Source: CAVSRC01 sp963762605 (lineage in GTDB: Bacteria; Pseudomonadota; Alphaproteobacteria; Rhizobiales; Kaistiaceae). Taken from it: 64,000 nucleotides of DNA. The notes under the pieces were generated by a model. It was given only the letters and a program-made list of their open reading frames with translations. It ran no database searches and was not told the origin of the DNA. The position numbers were made by a program, and so were the translations under genes. The stretch covers positions 124,001 through 188,000 of the forward strand of contig CAVXLJ010000011.1 of NCBI GenBank assembly GCA_963762605.1, given 5' to 3'. Below, piece after piece: positions 54,343 to 63,698 of the stretch. Positions within the stretch are counted from its first letter, which is position 1, and each line of letters opens with the position of its first letter.

Positions 54343-55437
54343 ATGTTCAGTCGTACCCTGTCGCTCTATTTCGCCGGCCACTTTGCGAAGATGGTGCTGT
54401 CCATCTTCATGATGGGCTTCCTGCTGATCACGATCGTCACCTACGTCGAGTTCTTCAACCGTGCCTTGAAGGGAGATTTCAGCGGCGGTTTCACGCTGGC
54501 GCTGGTGGCGCTGTTTCGCGTGCCCAGTGTGACCGAGGACGCCCTGCCCTTTGCCGTCCTTTACGGCTCGATTGCCGCCTTCGTCGTGGCCAATCGGCGG
54601 CTCGAAGTGGTGGTGACGCGCGCGGCCGGCATTTCGGCCATGCAGTTCCTGTTGCCAGCCTGCATCGTCGGCCTGGTCATCGGGGTCGTCGGAACAACTG
54701 TCTACAACCCGCTGGCCGCCAGCCTGCTCAACTGGTCGAACGAACTCACCGCCCAGGTCGTCCGCTCCGGCCATCAGCCCTCGTCCCCGTCGCATACAGG
54801 GGCCGTGTGGGTACGCCAGGCGACCAAGGACAGCGAATCGATCGTCGGCGCGCCCCAGTCCTTCGACGACGGCCTCGGCCTCATCGGCGTGACTGCCTAT
54901 GTCTTCGACCACGGGGGGAAGTTCCGCGAGCAAATCGACGCAGACCGGGGCCACTACGAGCCGGGCATGTGGACCCTGGAGAACGCCATCGTGACGGCAC
55001 CCAACGCCACCCCACGCAGGGTGGCGACCTATCGCCTGCCCACGAACCTGTCCACCGCCGAGGTTAAGAGAACCTTCTTACAGCTTGATTCTGTTTCGTT
55101 TTGGGAGCTTCCAGGGCTGGCGGCCTCGGCGCGAAGGGCGGGTGTGCCGGGCAACCGGTTTCTGCTACAATTCAACGTGCTTTTGTCCCGACCGATCCTG
55201 CTGCTCGCCATGGTGCTGATCGCCGCCAATGTTTCGTTGAGATTCTCCCGTTCCCGGGACGTCGGATGGATGATTATCACTGGTGTCGCAGTGGGCTTCA
55301 TGCTTTATGTTCTCATGAAGATTGCATGGGATTTGGGGAGTGGCGGAGTCGTACCCCCGCCATTGGCTGCGTGGTTGCCGGCGATCGTGGCGACCCTGTT
55401 TGGAATAACGGTTCTGTTGCATCTGGAGGATGGATGA
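54343..55437 (+). CDS. lptG: LPS export permease LptG
   Basis: 364 residues. Second permease of LptB2FG: N-terminal TLSLYFAGHFAKMVLSIFMMGFLL, EDALPFAVLYGSIAAF, periplasmic jellyroll (~130-265) and three C-terminal segments. Its ATG follows the repeat element by six bases. Its stop overlaps lptD (ATGA). Confidence 0.94.
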   Translation: MFSRTLSLYFAGHFAKMVLSIFMMGFLLITIVTYVEFFNRALKGDFSGGFTLALVALFRVPSVTEDALPFAVLYGSIAAFVVANRRLEVVVTRAAGISAMQFLLPACIVGLVIGVVGTTVYNPLAASLLNWSNELTAQVVRSGHQPSSPSHTGAVWVRQATKDSESIVGAPQSFDDGLGLIGVTAYVFDHGGKFREQIDADRGHYEPGMWTLENAIVTAPNATPRRVATYRLPTNLSTAEVKRTFLQLDSVSFWELPGLAASARRAGVPGNRFLLQFNVLLSRPILLLAMVLIAANVSLRFSRSRDVGWMIITGVAVGFMLYVLMKIAWDLGSGGVVPPPLAAWLPAIVATLFGITVLLHLEDG

Positions 55438-57861
55438 GCGGGGCGGCGGCAAGAGTCGCTGTAGGGGGATCGACCGGCCGTACTTTCGGCCGGGGCTTGA
55501 TGTGCGCCGCACTGGCTGCGGTGCTGCTCTGCTTCGTCGCTCCATCGGTCGGTTCTGCTGCCGTCGGCTCTGCCGTCATGACGGCCCCGACAGTTGCCCC
55601 CGGCGAGCGCATGCTCGTCGAGTCCGACCAGCTGGTTTACGATTACGACCACAATGCCGTCTCCGCCGTCGGCAACGTGAAGATCTATTACGGCGGCTAC
55701 ACGCTCGAAGCCGAGAAGGTCACCTACAACAAGACGAGCGGCCGCCTGTTCGCCGAGGGACATGTGAAGCTGGTCGATCCGACCGGTTCGGCGATCTACA
55801 GCGACTACATCGACATCACCGACGACTTCCGTGACGGCTTCGTGCAGTCGCTCAGGGTCGACAGCGCCGATCACACGCATTTCGGTGCCGAAAGCGCCGA
55901 GCGCAGCGGCGACAAGACGACGTTCACGGAGGGCAGCTATACCGCCTGCGAACCGTGCAAGCAGAACCCCCAAAAACCTCCGCTGTGGGACGTGAAAGCC
56001 ACGAAGATCGTGGTCGACCACAAGGAGCACATGGTCTACTTCACGGACGCCAAGCTTGAATTCATGGGCGTGCCGATGGCCTGGACGCCCTATTTCGCGC
56101 TCCCGGACCCGAGCGTGAAGCGCAAGTCGGGCTTCCTGACGCCCAGCATCGGCTATGCCGAGAAGCTCGGCTTCTTTGCGTCCCTGCCCTACTACTGGGT
56201 AATCGCTCCCGACAAGGACATCACCTTCACGCCGACTTACCTGACCCGGCAGGGTTTCCTGGGCGAGGCCGAGTTCCGCCATCGCTTGTCAAACGGCCAG
56301 TATGCGATCCGCGTGGCCGGCATCAGCCAGACTGATCCAAGCGCGTTCGGCAAGGATGCGCCGGGCAATCGGACGCTGCGCGGCGGCATCAATACCGCCG
56401 GCGAGTTCAACCTCACCCAGGACTGGACCTTCGGCTGGAACGGCACGCTGCTGACGGACCGGACCTTCACGCGCGACTACGGTGTTCTGAACGGCGACAC
56501 CTCGGAGACGATCTCGACCGTCCATCTGACCGGCTTGCGGGATCGCAACTACTTCGAGGCGCGAGCGTCCTACTACGCGATCCTCACCAGCCAGGCTTCG
56601 ATGGCTGACTATGAAAAGTCCCGTTACGATCAGGGTCGCCAGCCAATCGTGGGCGAGATCGACAGCAAGAAATACGCCGACCACTCGGTGCTCGGTGGCG
56701 AGTTGTCGTTCACCACCAATGTGACGGCGCTCAACCGCGGCCAGGACGATACCTTCACGTACTATTCCTCGATCAACCGCTCTTCCCCCCGTTCCGGTCG
56801 GCTCGACCTACTTCGCCGGCACGGCCGGCACCTTCATGCGCGCGACCGAACAGGTCGACTGGCAGCGACGGTTCATCGGCCCGATGGGCCAGGTCATCAC
56901 GCCGTTCGCCGATGTGCGTGGTGACGCGTTCTATCTGAACGGCCAGACTTCGGCGGCAACCACCGCCGGCCTGACGTCCGATTCGACCGCCTATCGCTTC
57001 ATGCCTGCGGTCGGTGTCGACTGGCGCCTGCCGATCCTGGCGCAGACGGCCCATTCCACCAACATCATCGAGCCACGCGCCCAGTTGATCGTGCGCCCGA
57101 ACGAGACGATGATTGGCCAGTTACCCAACAACGACGCCCAGAGCCTGGTGTTTGACGTCTCGAATCTGTTCGACCACGACAAGTTCTCGGGCTACGACCG
57201 CGTCGAGGGCGGCACGCGCCTCAATCTCGGCGTTCACTACAACGGCAGCTTTGACAATGGCGCGTCGGTAGATGCGACTGTCGGCCAGTCGTTCCAGGTG
57301 GCAGGCGCCAACTCTTACGCGACCACGGACATCGCCGGCGTCGGAGGGACCGTCGCGGGAATGTCGAGCGGCCTGTCCGGCCTTGAGACGAACGCATCGG
57401 ACTATGTCGCCGGTGCCAGCCTCGATACCGGCCTCGGCCCGCGGATCACTGCCGACGGGCGCTTCAACAACACCGACTTCGCGCTCAATCGCGGAGAGAT
57501 CGAGGCAACCGCTGCGCTCGGGCCGGTCAGCGCTTCGACCGCCTATCTCTATCTTCGCCACAATCCCTATAGCCCAACGCTGTCGTCGGCCTCGGTCGTC
57601 AGAGGCGCCGGTTCAATCAACCTCTCCGACAACTGGCGCGCCTTCGGCACCGTGACCTACGACATTGCCAACGCCGCAATCGCCAGCAGCAGTCTTGGTC
57701 TCGCCTTCGACAACGAATGCCTGACCTTCTCCCTCGCCTACAACGAAACGCGCGCCGGCTACACGGATGTTACTCCGAGCCGTTGGCTGACCTTCCGCTT
57801 GCAGCTCCGCACCCTCGGCGACACGTCGTATCAGACCAACCTGACCAGCGGGACCAACTGA
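55434..57861 (+). CDS. lptD: LPS-assembly outer-membrane protein LptD, frame broken at a C6 run
   Basis: About 808 residues after correction. Signal/N-terminal segment (~20-45), LptA-like jellyroll (MLVESDQLVYDYDHNAVSAVGNVKIYYGG, ~60-90), conserved TYTACEPC-like cysteines (SYTACEPCKQNPQKPPLW) and a beta-barrel (~250-808) ending LRTLGDTSYQTNLTSGTN. The first part (55434-~56788) and second (~56788-57861) are in different frames; removing one C from CCCCCC at 56785-56790 gives continuous SSPVPVGSTYFAGTAG. LptD is normally essential for LPS delivery, so an extra base in the assembly is the simplest reading. Overlaps lptG; a terminator follows. Confidence 0.88.
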
Positions 57862-57871
57862 CGGTTTTCTC

Positions 57872-57892
57872 GGGTGCAGCACCCTTTTTTTT
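57872..57892 (+). terminator. Rho-independent terminator after lptD
   Basis: Stem GGGTG / CACCC with loop CAG, directly followed by eight T residues, 11 bases after the lptD stop. Marks a possible 3' end of the lptFGD unit, with surA-like downstream served by read-through or its own promoter. Confidence 0.75.
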
Positions 57893-57985
57893 GCCAGATT
57901 CGGCGCAATGATGCGGCCACGCGCTATCCGCGGGTTGGCGCCTGATGCTTCGCCGCCGGGTCCGGCCGCGCCCGTTTTCCGAGGA

Positions 57986-59023
57986 ATGCACTTGAAACTT
58001 TCGAGAAGTTCCGTGTTGCGTCGTCTGACAATCGCCGGTCTTGCCGTTGTTGGCGCGGCCGGACTTGCCGCGTGCAGCGGTGGCGGCCTCGGTGGTCTTT
58101 TCGATTCCGGGGGGACCAAGGTCAGTGGCCCGCCGGTTACCGGCAAGACCCAGATGCCGGACATCCCGACGCTCAGCAAGAGGGACAGCTCGATTGCCGT
58201 CCTGGTGAACGAGGACCCGATCACCGACTACGACATCGCCCAGCGCGAGAAGCTGATGCGGCTGGGCGGGACCAAGACCAGCACGAAGATCGCGACTGAT
58301 GAGTTGATCGACGAGACCCTGGAAATGTACGAGGCGCGCAAGCGCGGCGTGAAGGTGTCCAATGCCCAGGTCGAGGGCGCATTTGCCGCGATTGCCCAGC
58401 AGCTGAAGATGACGCCGGCTCAATTCAGCAAGGCGCTGACCTCGCGCGGCGTCGACCCGTCATCGCTGAAGCAGCGCCTGCGTGCGCAGTTGACTTGGCA
58501 ATATCTCGTGCGGCAGCGCACGCAGAGCAAAGCGCAGGTGAAGTCACAGGACATCACCACCGCCGTGCTGGCCAAAGGCAACCCGAACCAGATGATGCTC
58601 AACGAGTACATGCTGCAGCAGATCGTCTTCATTGTGCCGCAGGGGTCGCCGCCCTCACTCTATGCCCAGAGACGGCGTGAGGCCGAGGCGTTTCGTCAAC
58701 GTTTCACCGGCTGCGACAACAGCATTGCGCAGGCGAAACCGCTGCGTGGCGTCGTGGTCAAGGATATCGGCCGGCGTGATGCCACTCAACTCAATGGCGC
58801 CGAGGGCGATGACATCAAGAAGACGTCGGCCGGCAAGACGGCACCGCCCTACCAGATGAACGAGGGCATCGAGCTGATTGCGGTGTGCTCCGTGCGGCAG
58901 GTGCAGAGCACCGCGGCGGCGCGGGCCCAGGTGACCAACGACCTCTACCTCCAGCAGGCCAAGAACCTCGGCAAGGACTATTTGGACGAACTGCGCAAGG
59001 CAGCGATCATCGAATATCGCTGA
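57986..59023 (+). CDS. SurA-like lipoprotein (SurA N-terminal domain, PPIase region degenerate)
   Basis: 345 residues from ATG 57986. Signal LTIAGLAVVGAAGLAA-C is a lipobox, so a lipoprotein. The SurA_N chaperone domain follows: IAVLVNEDPITDYDIAQREKLMRL (~58), DELIDETLEMYEARKRGVKVSNAQVEGAF and TPAQFSKALTSRGVDPSSLKQRLRAQLTW. Beyond ~235 the parvulin fold is weak. The order lptD-surA-pdxA-rsmA is classical, supporting an outer-membrane protein biogenesis role. Start is uncertain: GAGGA abuts the ATG, while TTG at 57992 has GAGGA at ideal spacing; the ATG at 57908 is further alternative. Confidence 0.88.
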   Translation: MHLKLSRSSVLRRLTIAGLAVVGAAGLAACSGGGLGGLFDSGGTKVSGPPVTGKTQMPDIPTLSKRDSSIAVLVNEDPITDYDIAQREKLMRLGGTKTSTKIATDELIDETLEMYEARKRGVKVSNAQVEGAFAAIAQQLKMTPAQFSKALTSRGVDPSSLKQRLRAQLTWQYLVRQRTQSKAQVKSQDITTAVLAKGNPNQMMLNEYMLQQIVFIVPQGSPPSLYAQRRREAEAFRQRFTGCDNSIAQAKPLRGVVVKDIGRRDATQLNGAEGDDIKKTSAGKTAPPYQMNEGIELIAVCSVRQVQSTAAARAQVTNDLYLQQAKNLGKDYLDELRKAAIIEYR

Positions 59024-59048
59024 GGGCCTGCGCAAAGGGGCACCGGCC

Positions 59049-60059
59049 ATGCTACCGCCACTCGCTCTCACCATGGGAGAGCCGTCCGGCATCGGACCGG
59101 ACATCACCATCGCCGCGTGGCTGCGGCGCCACGAACTGGCACTGCCGCCGTTCTACTGTCTGGCCGATCGGGCGGTGCTTGCCGAGCGCGCCACCATGCT
59201 GGGCGTTGACTGCCCGATCGAGATCGTTACCCCGGATACAGCCGCCGCCTGCTTCGAACGCGCTCTGCCGGTCGTGCAGTTGGAAGCACCGATCGCCGCG
59301 CGCGTCGGCGCGCCCGATCCTGCCAACGCCCAGGCGGTCATCGAAGCGATCGCCCGTGCCGTCGGCGACGTGCGTGCCGGCCTCGCTGCGGCGGTGGTGA
59401 CTAATCCGATCAACAAGAAAGTCCTCTACGACGCCGGCTTCAGGCACCCCGGCCACACCGAGTTTCTCGGCACGATGTCAGCGGCCTGGACCGGCGAGCC
59501 GGGCAAGCCGGTGATGATGCTGGCCAGCCCGGGCCTGAGGGCAGTGCCGGTGACCATCCATATCCCGTTGCGCGATGTCGTGCCGACGCTTACCGAGCGC
59601 CTGATCGTGGAGACCGGTCGCATCGTTGCAAATTCGCTGAAGCGCCGTTTCGGCGTGGCAAATCCGCGCCTGGCCGTCGCCGGGATCAATCCCCACGCCG
59701 GCGAAAGCGGCTCGATCGGCGACGAGGACGAACGAATCGTGCGGCCGGCGGTCGCGGCATTGCAGGCCGAAGGCATCGCGGCGCGCGGGCCGGTGCCCGC
59801 CGATACCCTGTTCCACGCGGCGGCACGGGCGACCTACGACGCGGTGCTGTGCATGTATCACGACCAGGCGCTGATCCCGGCAAAGACGCTCGCCTTTTCC
59901 GACGGGGTCAACGTGACCCTCGGGCTCGCCTTCGTGCGCACCTCGCCCGACCACGGCACCGCGTTCGACATTGCCGGCACCGGCCGGGCGGATCCGGCAA
60001 GCCTCGCCGCCTCGCTTCGTCTGGCGGCGGAGCTGAGGCGCAACGAACTGGCGCAATGA
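59049..60059 (+). CDS. pdxA: 4-hydroxythreonine-4-phosphate dehydrogenase
   Basis: 336 residues. NAD-dependent oxidative decarboxylation in pyridoxal 5'-phosphate synthesis. Motifs: LTMGEPSGIGPDI (~7-19), VTNPINKKVLYDAGFRHPGHTEFLG (metal ligand His in HPGHTEF), NPHAGESGSIGDED (His) and YHDQALIPAKTLAF (His). Overlaps the rsmA start by four bases. Standard neighbour of surA and rsmA. Confidence 0.97.
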   Translation: MLPPLALTMGEPSGIGPDITIAAWLRRHELALPPFYCLADRAVLAERATMLGVDCPIEIVTPDTAAACFERALPVVQLEAPIAARVGAPDPANAQAVIEAIARAVGDVRAGLAAAVVTNPINKKVLYDAGFRHPGHTEFLGTMSAAWTGEPGKPVMMLASPGLRAVPVTIHIPLRDVVPTLTERLIVETGRIVANSLKRRFGVANPRLAVAGINPHAGESGSIGDEDERIVRPAVAALQAEGIAARGPVPADTLFHAAARATYDAVLCMYHDQALIPAKTLAFSDGVNVTLGLAFVRTSPDHGTAFDIAGTGRADPASLAASLRLAAELRRNELAQ

Positions 60060-60919
60060 GTTCGGTCGACGACCTGCCGCCGCTGCGCGACGTCATCGCC
60101 CGTCACGAGCTTCGCGCCCGCAAGAGCCTCGGCCAGAATTTCCTGCTCGACCTCAACCTGACGGCACGCATTGCCCGCGCCGCCGGACCGCTCGCCGGCA
60201 CCACCGTGGTGGAGGTCGGGCCGGGGCCCGGCGGCCTGACCCGAGCGCTCATCGCGGAAGGCGCGGCCCACGTGGTTGCGATCGAGCGGGACGCGCGCTG
60301 CATCGCGGCACTGGAGGAAATCGCTGCCGCCTGTCCCGGCCGCCTGACCATCGTCAACGCCGACGCATTGACGGTGGACATGACGGCACTTGCCCCGCGA
60401 CCGGCCCGCATCGTCGCCAACCTGCCCTACAACGTCGCCACGCCTTTGCTCATCGGCTGGCTCAGATCCGAACCCTGGCCGCCATGGTACGAGTCGATGA
60501 CGCTGATGTTCCAACGCGAGGTGGCCGAGCGCATCGTCGCCGCGCCCGGCTCGAAGACCTACGGACGGCTCGGCGTCCTCGCCGGCTGGCGCAGCCAGGC
60601 CGAGATCCTGTTCGATGTATCGCCGCGCGCCTTCACGCCGCCGCCGAAGGTCACGTCTTCGGTGGTGCGCCTGACGCCACGGCCGGAGCCGCTTGCCTGC
60701 GACCCGGCGGTTCTGGAGCGCGTGACGGCGGCGGCCTTCGGCCAGCGGCGCAAGATGCTGCGCCAGAGTCTGAAGACGCTTGGCCTCGACGCGCAACGCC
60801 TGTTGGCAGAAGCCGGCATCGCGGAAACGCGGCGAGCGGAGGAGATCGACGTCGCCGGTTTCGTCGCGCTGGCAAACCTGGTTGCTGCCGTCCGGCCGGA
60901 GACCGGCGCCGGAAGCTGA
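60056..60919 (+). CDS. rsmA: 16S rRNA dimethyladenosine transferase
   Basis: 287 residues. Dimethylates two adjacent adenines of helix 45 late in 30S assembly. SAM motifs: KSLGQNFLLDLNLTARIARAAG, VVEVGPGPGGLTRALI (~57-72), IVANLPYNVATPLL (NLPY, ~122) and DVSPRAFTPPPKVTSSVVRL. ATG 60056 overlaps the pdxA stop. Confidence 0.97.
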   Translation: MSSVDDLPPLRDVIARHELRARKSLGQNFLLDLNLTARIARAAGPLAGTTVVEVGPGPGGLTRALIAEGAAHVVAIERDARCIAALEEIAAACPGRLTIVNADALTVDMTALAPRPARIVANLPYNVATPLLIGWLRSEPWPPWYESMTLMFQREVAERIVAAPGSKTYGRLGVLAGWRSQAEILFDVSPRAFTPPPKVTSSVVRLTPRPEPLACDPAVLERVTAAAFGQRRKMLRQSLKTLGLDAQRLLAEAGIAETRRAEEIDVAGFVALANLVAAVRPETGAGS

Positions 60920-60941
60920 CGCACCCGGCGGGGCGCGGTCG

Positions 60942-61637
60942 TCAGCGATTCGCGGTCAGCTGCAGAATGACGCCGATGATGGCGTTTGCCGCCCGGCCGA
61001 TGATTGCTGAAATGATGTCGAGATTGATGCCGAGCTGCGCTCCCAGGAACGGCAGGATGAAGATCAGGCCGATAATCAGAAACAGACCGTAAGGTTCCAC
61101 GCGGGACAGCGGGGCGGCCAGCGCCCTGGGCAGGATTCCGACCGCGATGCGGCCACCGTCGAGCGGCGGCACCGGCAGCAGGTTGAAGACCGCCAGGATG
61201 ACGTCGAGCACCAGGAGGTTGGTGAGATTGGCGGCGAGCCACGGCGCCGCGGCCTGCGGGACATAGTTGAGGATGTGGAAGCCCAATGCGGCGACGAAGG
61301 CCAGGAACAGGTTCATGGCCGGTCCGGCCGCCGCCACCAGAATCATGTCGAGGCGCGGGCTCCTGAGAGCGCGAAAATTGACGGGAACCGGCTTGGCGTA
61401 TCCGAACAGGAAGGGTGCGGCGAACAGCAGCAGCAGGGCCGGCAGCACGATCGTCCCGAACGGGTCGATGTGCTTGACCGGGTTGAAGCTCACCCGCCCG
61501 AGCCGCAATGCGGTGTCATCGCCCCGCAGATGGGCCACGAAACCGTGTGCGGCTTCGTGGAAGGTGACCGCAATGACGACCGGCAGAAACCAGACCGTGA
61601 CCCCGTAGACGAAGCCACTCAGCGACTGTGTTTCCAT
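60942..61637 (-). CDS. Site-2 protease family membrane metalloprotease
   Basis: 231 residues, five to six membrane segments. Zinc motif VTFHEAAHGFVAH (HExxH, ~25-37) in the first segment pair and NLLPVPPLDGGRI (~170-182; N-x-x-P-x-P-x-L-D-G) providing the third ligand. This is the small YdiL/SpoIVFB-like group lacking PDZ. Substrates unknown. ATG 61637 is used because upstream sequence is not conserved. Confidence 0.92.
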   Translation of the reverse strand: METQSLSGFVYGVTVWFLPVVIAVTFHEAAHGFVAHLRGDDTALRLGRVSFNPVKHIDPFGTIVLPALLLLFAAPFLFGYAKPVPVNFRALRSPRLDMILVAAAGPAMNLFLAFVAALGFHILNYVPQAAAPWLAANLTNLLVLDVILAVFNLLPVPPLDGGRIAVGILPRALAAPLSRVEPYGLFLIIGLIFILPFLGAQLGINLDIISAIIGRAANAIIGVILQLTANR

Positions 61638-61785
61638 TGATCTCTGCGTCCGCGCCGGGCCCCGATGCCCGCAACCGATGGAAAGGCCGGGCGCCTTATC
61701 CAGACCGAAGTGAAGGGATCGGCCGTCACCCAGGCTTGCCCGGTTTCCGGCCACCGCGGCAACGACCGTCCGCTTGCCAGTCCGG

Positions 61786-62445
61786 TCATTCGACTTTCTT
61801 GAGGTCGGAGAGCAGCCTGGCTACGAAGCGCTCCAGATCGGGGCGATAGACGCGCTTGAGCCGCTCGGCGGTGAGGATGGAGCGCAGGCGCTGAAAGCTC
61901 TTGTCGAGGTCGCGGTTGACCAGCACATAGTCGTATTCGCTCCAGTGCGGCACTTCTGCGGCCGCATTGTGCAGCCGCTGCGAAATGACCGCGCCACTGT
62001 CCTCCGCCCGCCGCTCCAGCCGCGCCTTCAGTTCCGCTGCCGAAGGCGGCAACACGAAAACGCTGACCACGTCGGCACGCATGGTTTCATAGAGCTGCAG
62101 CGTGCCCTGCCAGTCGATGTCGAAGAGAACGTCGCGGCCGACCTTGAGCGCTTCCTCTACCGGCTGCCGCGGCGTCCCATAGAAATTGCCGTGGACCTCG
62201 GCCCATTCCAGCAGGTCACCGGCGTCGCGCATCACCTCGAATTGCCGGCGGCTGACGAAATGATAATGGACGCCGTCGATCTCGCTGGCGCGGCGGGTGC
62301 GTGTGGTTACCGAGATCGACAGGCTCACCCCCTCCTCCTGCTCGAGCAGATTGCGGGTGAGCGTCGTCTTGCCGGCGCCCGAAGGCGAGGAGACCACCAG
62401 CATGATGCCGCGCCGGGCGATGTCGCGTTGCGCAGAGCCTTTCAT
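61786..62445 (-). CDS. gmk: Guanylate kinase
   Basis: 219 residues. GMP to GDP. P-loop SSPSGAGKTTLTRNLL (~18-33), GMP-binding TTRTRRASEIDGVHYHFVSRRQF and GNFYGTPRQPVEEAL. The start codon ATG AAA GGC TCT (62445-62434) lies wholly within the left terminal repeat of the 272-bp element. An internal ATG at 62403 (MLVVSSPSGAGK) would omit the repeat-derived residues but leave almost nothing before the first strand. Confidence 0.95.
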   Translation of the reverse strand: MKGSAQRDIARRGIMLVVSSPSGAGKTTLTRNLLEQEEGVSLSISVTTRTRRASEIDGVHYHFVSRRQFEVMRDAGDLLEWAEVHGNFYGTPRQPVEEALKVGRDVLFDIDWQGTLQLYETMRADVVSVFVLPPSAAELKARLERRAEDSGAVISQRLHNAAAEVPHWSEYDYVLVNRDLDKSFQRLRSILTAERLKRVYRPDLERFVARLLSDLKKVE

Positions 62446-62705
62446 AGCCAGATGGACCCATTCCGACGGAGCGATTTTGCGACAGGATCAAGCCGGCGGG
62501 CGAAGGTCGTACTGGTGGTACGGCCGAGACCGACGGCGCCGATAGTGGCGCAAAAAGCGCCCGTCCCTTCGGGTTTCCGGCCGGCGGGCGTCCAGCGCCG
62601 ATCCCGGCTTGCCCGATGCCCCACATCGCTCTTCGCCGGTCTCGACGCCGGATCGCCGCGCCGGTCGAGAAACGGAATTGGTCCCATCTGGTTACGAAAG
62701 GCTCT
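62434..62705. repeat. Dispersed inverted-terminal repeat element, copy 2
   Basis: 272 bp between gmk and yicC. Ends: left AGAGCCTTTCATAGCCAGAT, right (reverse complement) AGAGCCTTTCGTAACCAGAT; ~27 of 31 match. Carries ~84 bp absent in copy 1, bounded by GCCGGCGGGCG at 62492 and 62580, so copy 1 could be a deletion derivative. Where copy 1 has a G-C pair in the terminal stem, copy 2 has C-G, so pairing is kept. Confidence 0.85.
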
Positions 62706-62707
62706 CA

Positions 62708-63601
62708 TCATTCGACGTTCTGTACCTGCTCGCGCAGCTGATCGACCACTGCCTTCATCTCCAGGCCGATCGTCGTCAGCCCGCGATCGTTCGACTTGGA
62801 GCAGAGTGTGTTGACCTCTCGGTTGAATTCCTGCGCCAGGAAATCAAGGCGCCGGCCAACCGCCGCGTCGCCAGCGATGAGGTCGCGTGCCGCAGCGATG
62901 TGGGCATAGAGGCGGTCGATCTCCTCGCGGATATCCGCCCTTGTGGCGAGCAGGACGGCTTCCTGGTGCAGCCGGTCGGGATCGAGCGCCGGCGCGGCAT
63001 CGAGCAGTGTCGCGATCTGCTCGGCGAGACGCTTGCGGATGGTCTCCGGTGCGCGCGCCGGGGAGGCTTCGGCAGCACGGGTGAGGCGCTCCATCTCATC
63101 GAGGCGCGTGGCCAGCACTGCCGCGATGGCTGCCCCCTCGCGCGTACGCATGGCGACCAGGTCCGCAACGGCCGTGTCGAGATCGGCGAGGACCTGCCCG
63201 GCAAGGGCCGTCCGCTTCGTCTCGTCGCTCTCACTTTCGCTTTCGACCGTCTCGATCACACCGCGGATGGCGAGAATCCCGTCAAGCGTCGGCGGCGCCG
63301 CCGTCACCTGCTTGCCTACCCGCTCCATGGCGGCAATCACCTCGGCAAGCACGGTCTCGTTGATGCGCACATGGGCAATGCCCGCCTCGTGTTGCGCGGC
63401 CAGCCCTGCCTGCACGTTGCCGCGGCCCAGGCGCGCAGCGATCTTCTCGCGGGCAGCCGGCTCGATATGGTCGAAGCCCGGCGGCAGCCGCAGGCGGACG
63501 TCGAGGCCCTTGCCGTTGACGCTGCGCACCTCCCAGGTCCAGCGATAGCCTTCCCCGGCACCGTCAATACGGGCAAAGCCGGTCATGCTGCAAAGAGGCA
63601 T
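62708..63601 (-). CDS. YicC-family endoribonuclease
   Basis: 297 residues. N-terminal CSMTGFARIDGAGEGYRWTWEVRSVNGKGLDVRLRLPPGFD and C-terminal DFLAQEFNREVNTLCSKSNDRGLT, both YicC signatures (the latter with the conserved Glu and RExxT region). YicC proteins have been described as RNases acting on small RNAs. The yicC-gmk pair is ancestral but is here separated by the repeat. Start ATG 63601 or ATG 63586; no strong SD decides it. Confidence 0.92.
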   Translation of the reverse strand: MPLCSMTGFARIDGAGEGYRWTWEVRSVNGKGLDVRLRLPPGFDHIEPAAREKIAARLGRGNVQAGLAAQHEAGIAHVRINETVLAEVIAAMERVGKQVTAAPPTLDGILAIRGVIETVESESESDETKRTALAGQVLADLDTAVADLVAMRTREGAAIAAVLATRLDEMERLTRAAEASPARAPETIRKRLAEQIATLLDAAPALDPDRLHQEAVLLATRADIREEIDRLYAHIAAARDLIAGDAAVGRRLDFLAQEFNREVNTLCSKSNDRGLTTIGLEMKAVVDQLREQVQNVE

Positions 63602-63698
63602 CGTCGGCCGGTCCCAGCCAGAATCGGTTCGCCGCCTGTCGGCGCCCAATGCATATGAGCCACCTGGCGCGGCAGGTTCAAGGCCAGGCGCCAGAAGA

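Noticed and set aside
56785..56790. Programmed ribosomal frameshifting in lptD
   Set aside because: No slippery heptamer or stimulatory structure is evident, and two other genes show the same +1 pattern; an extra base is simpler.
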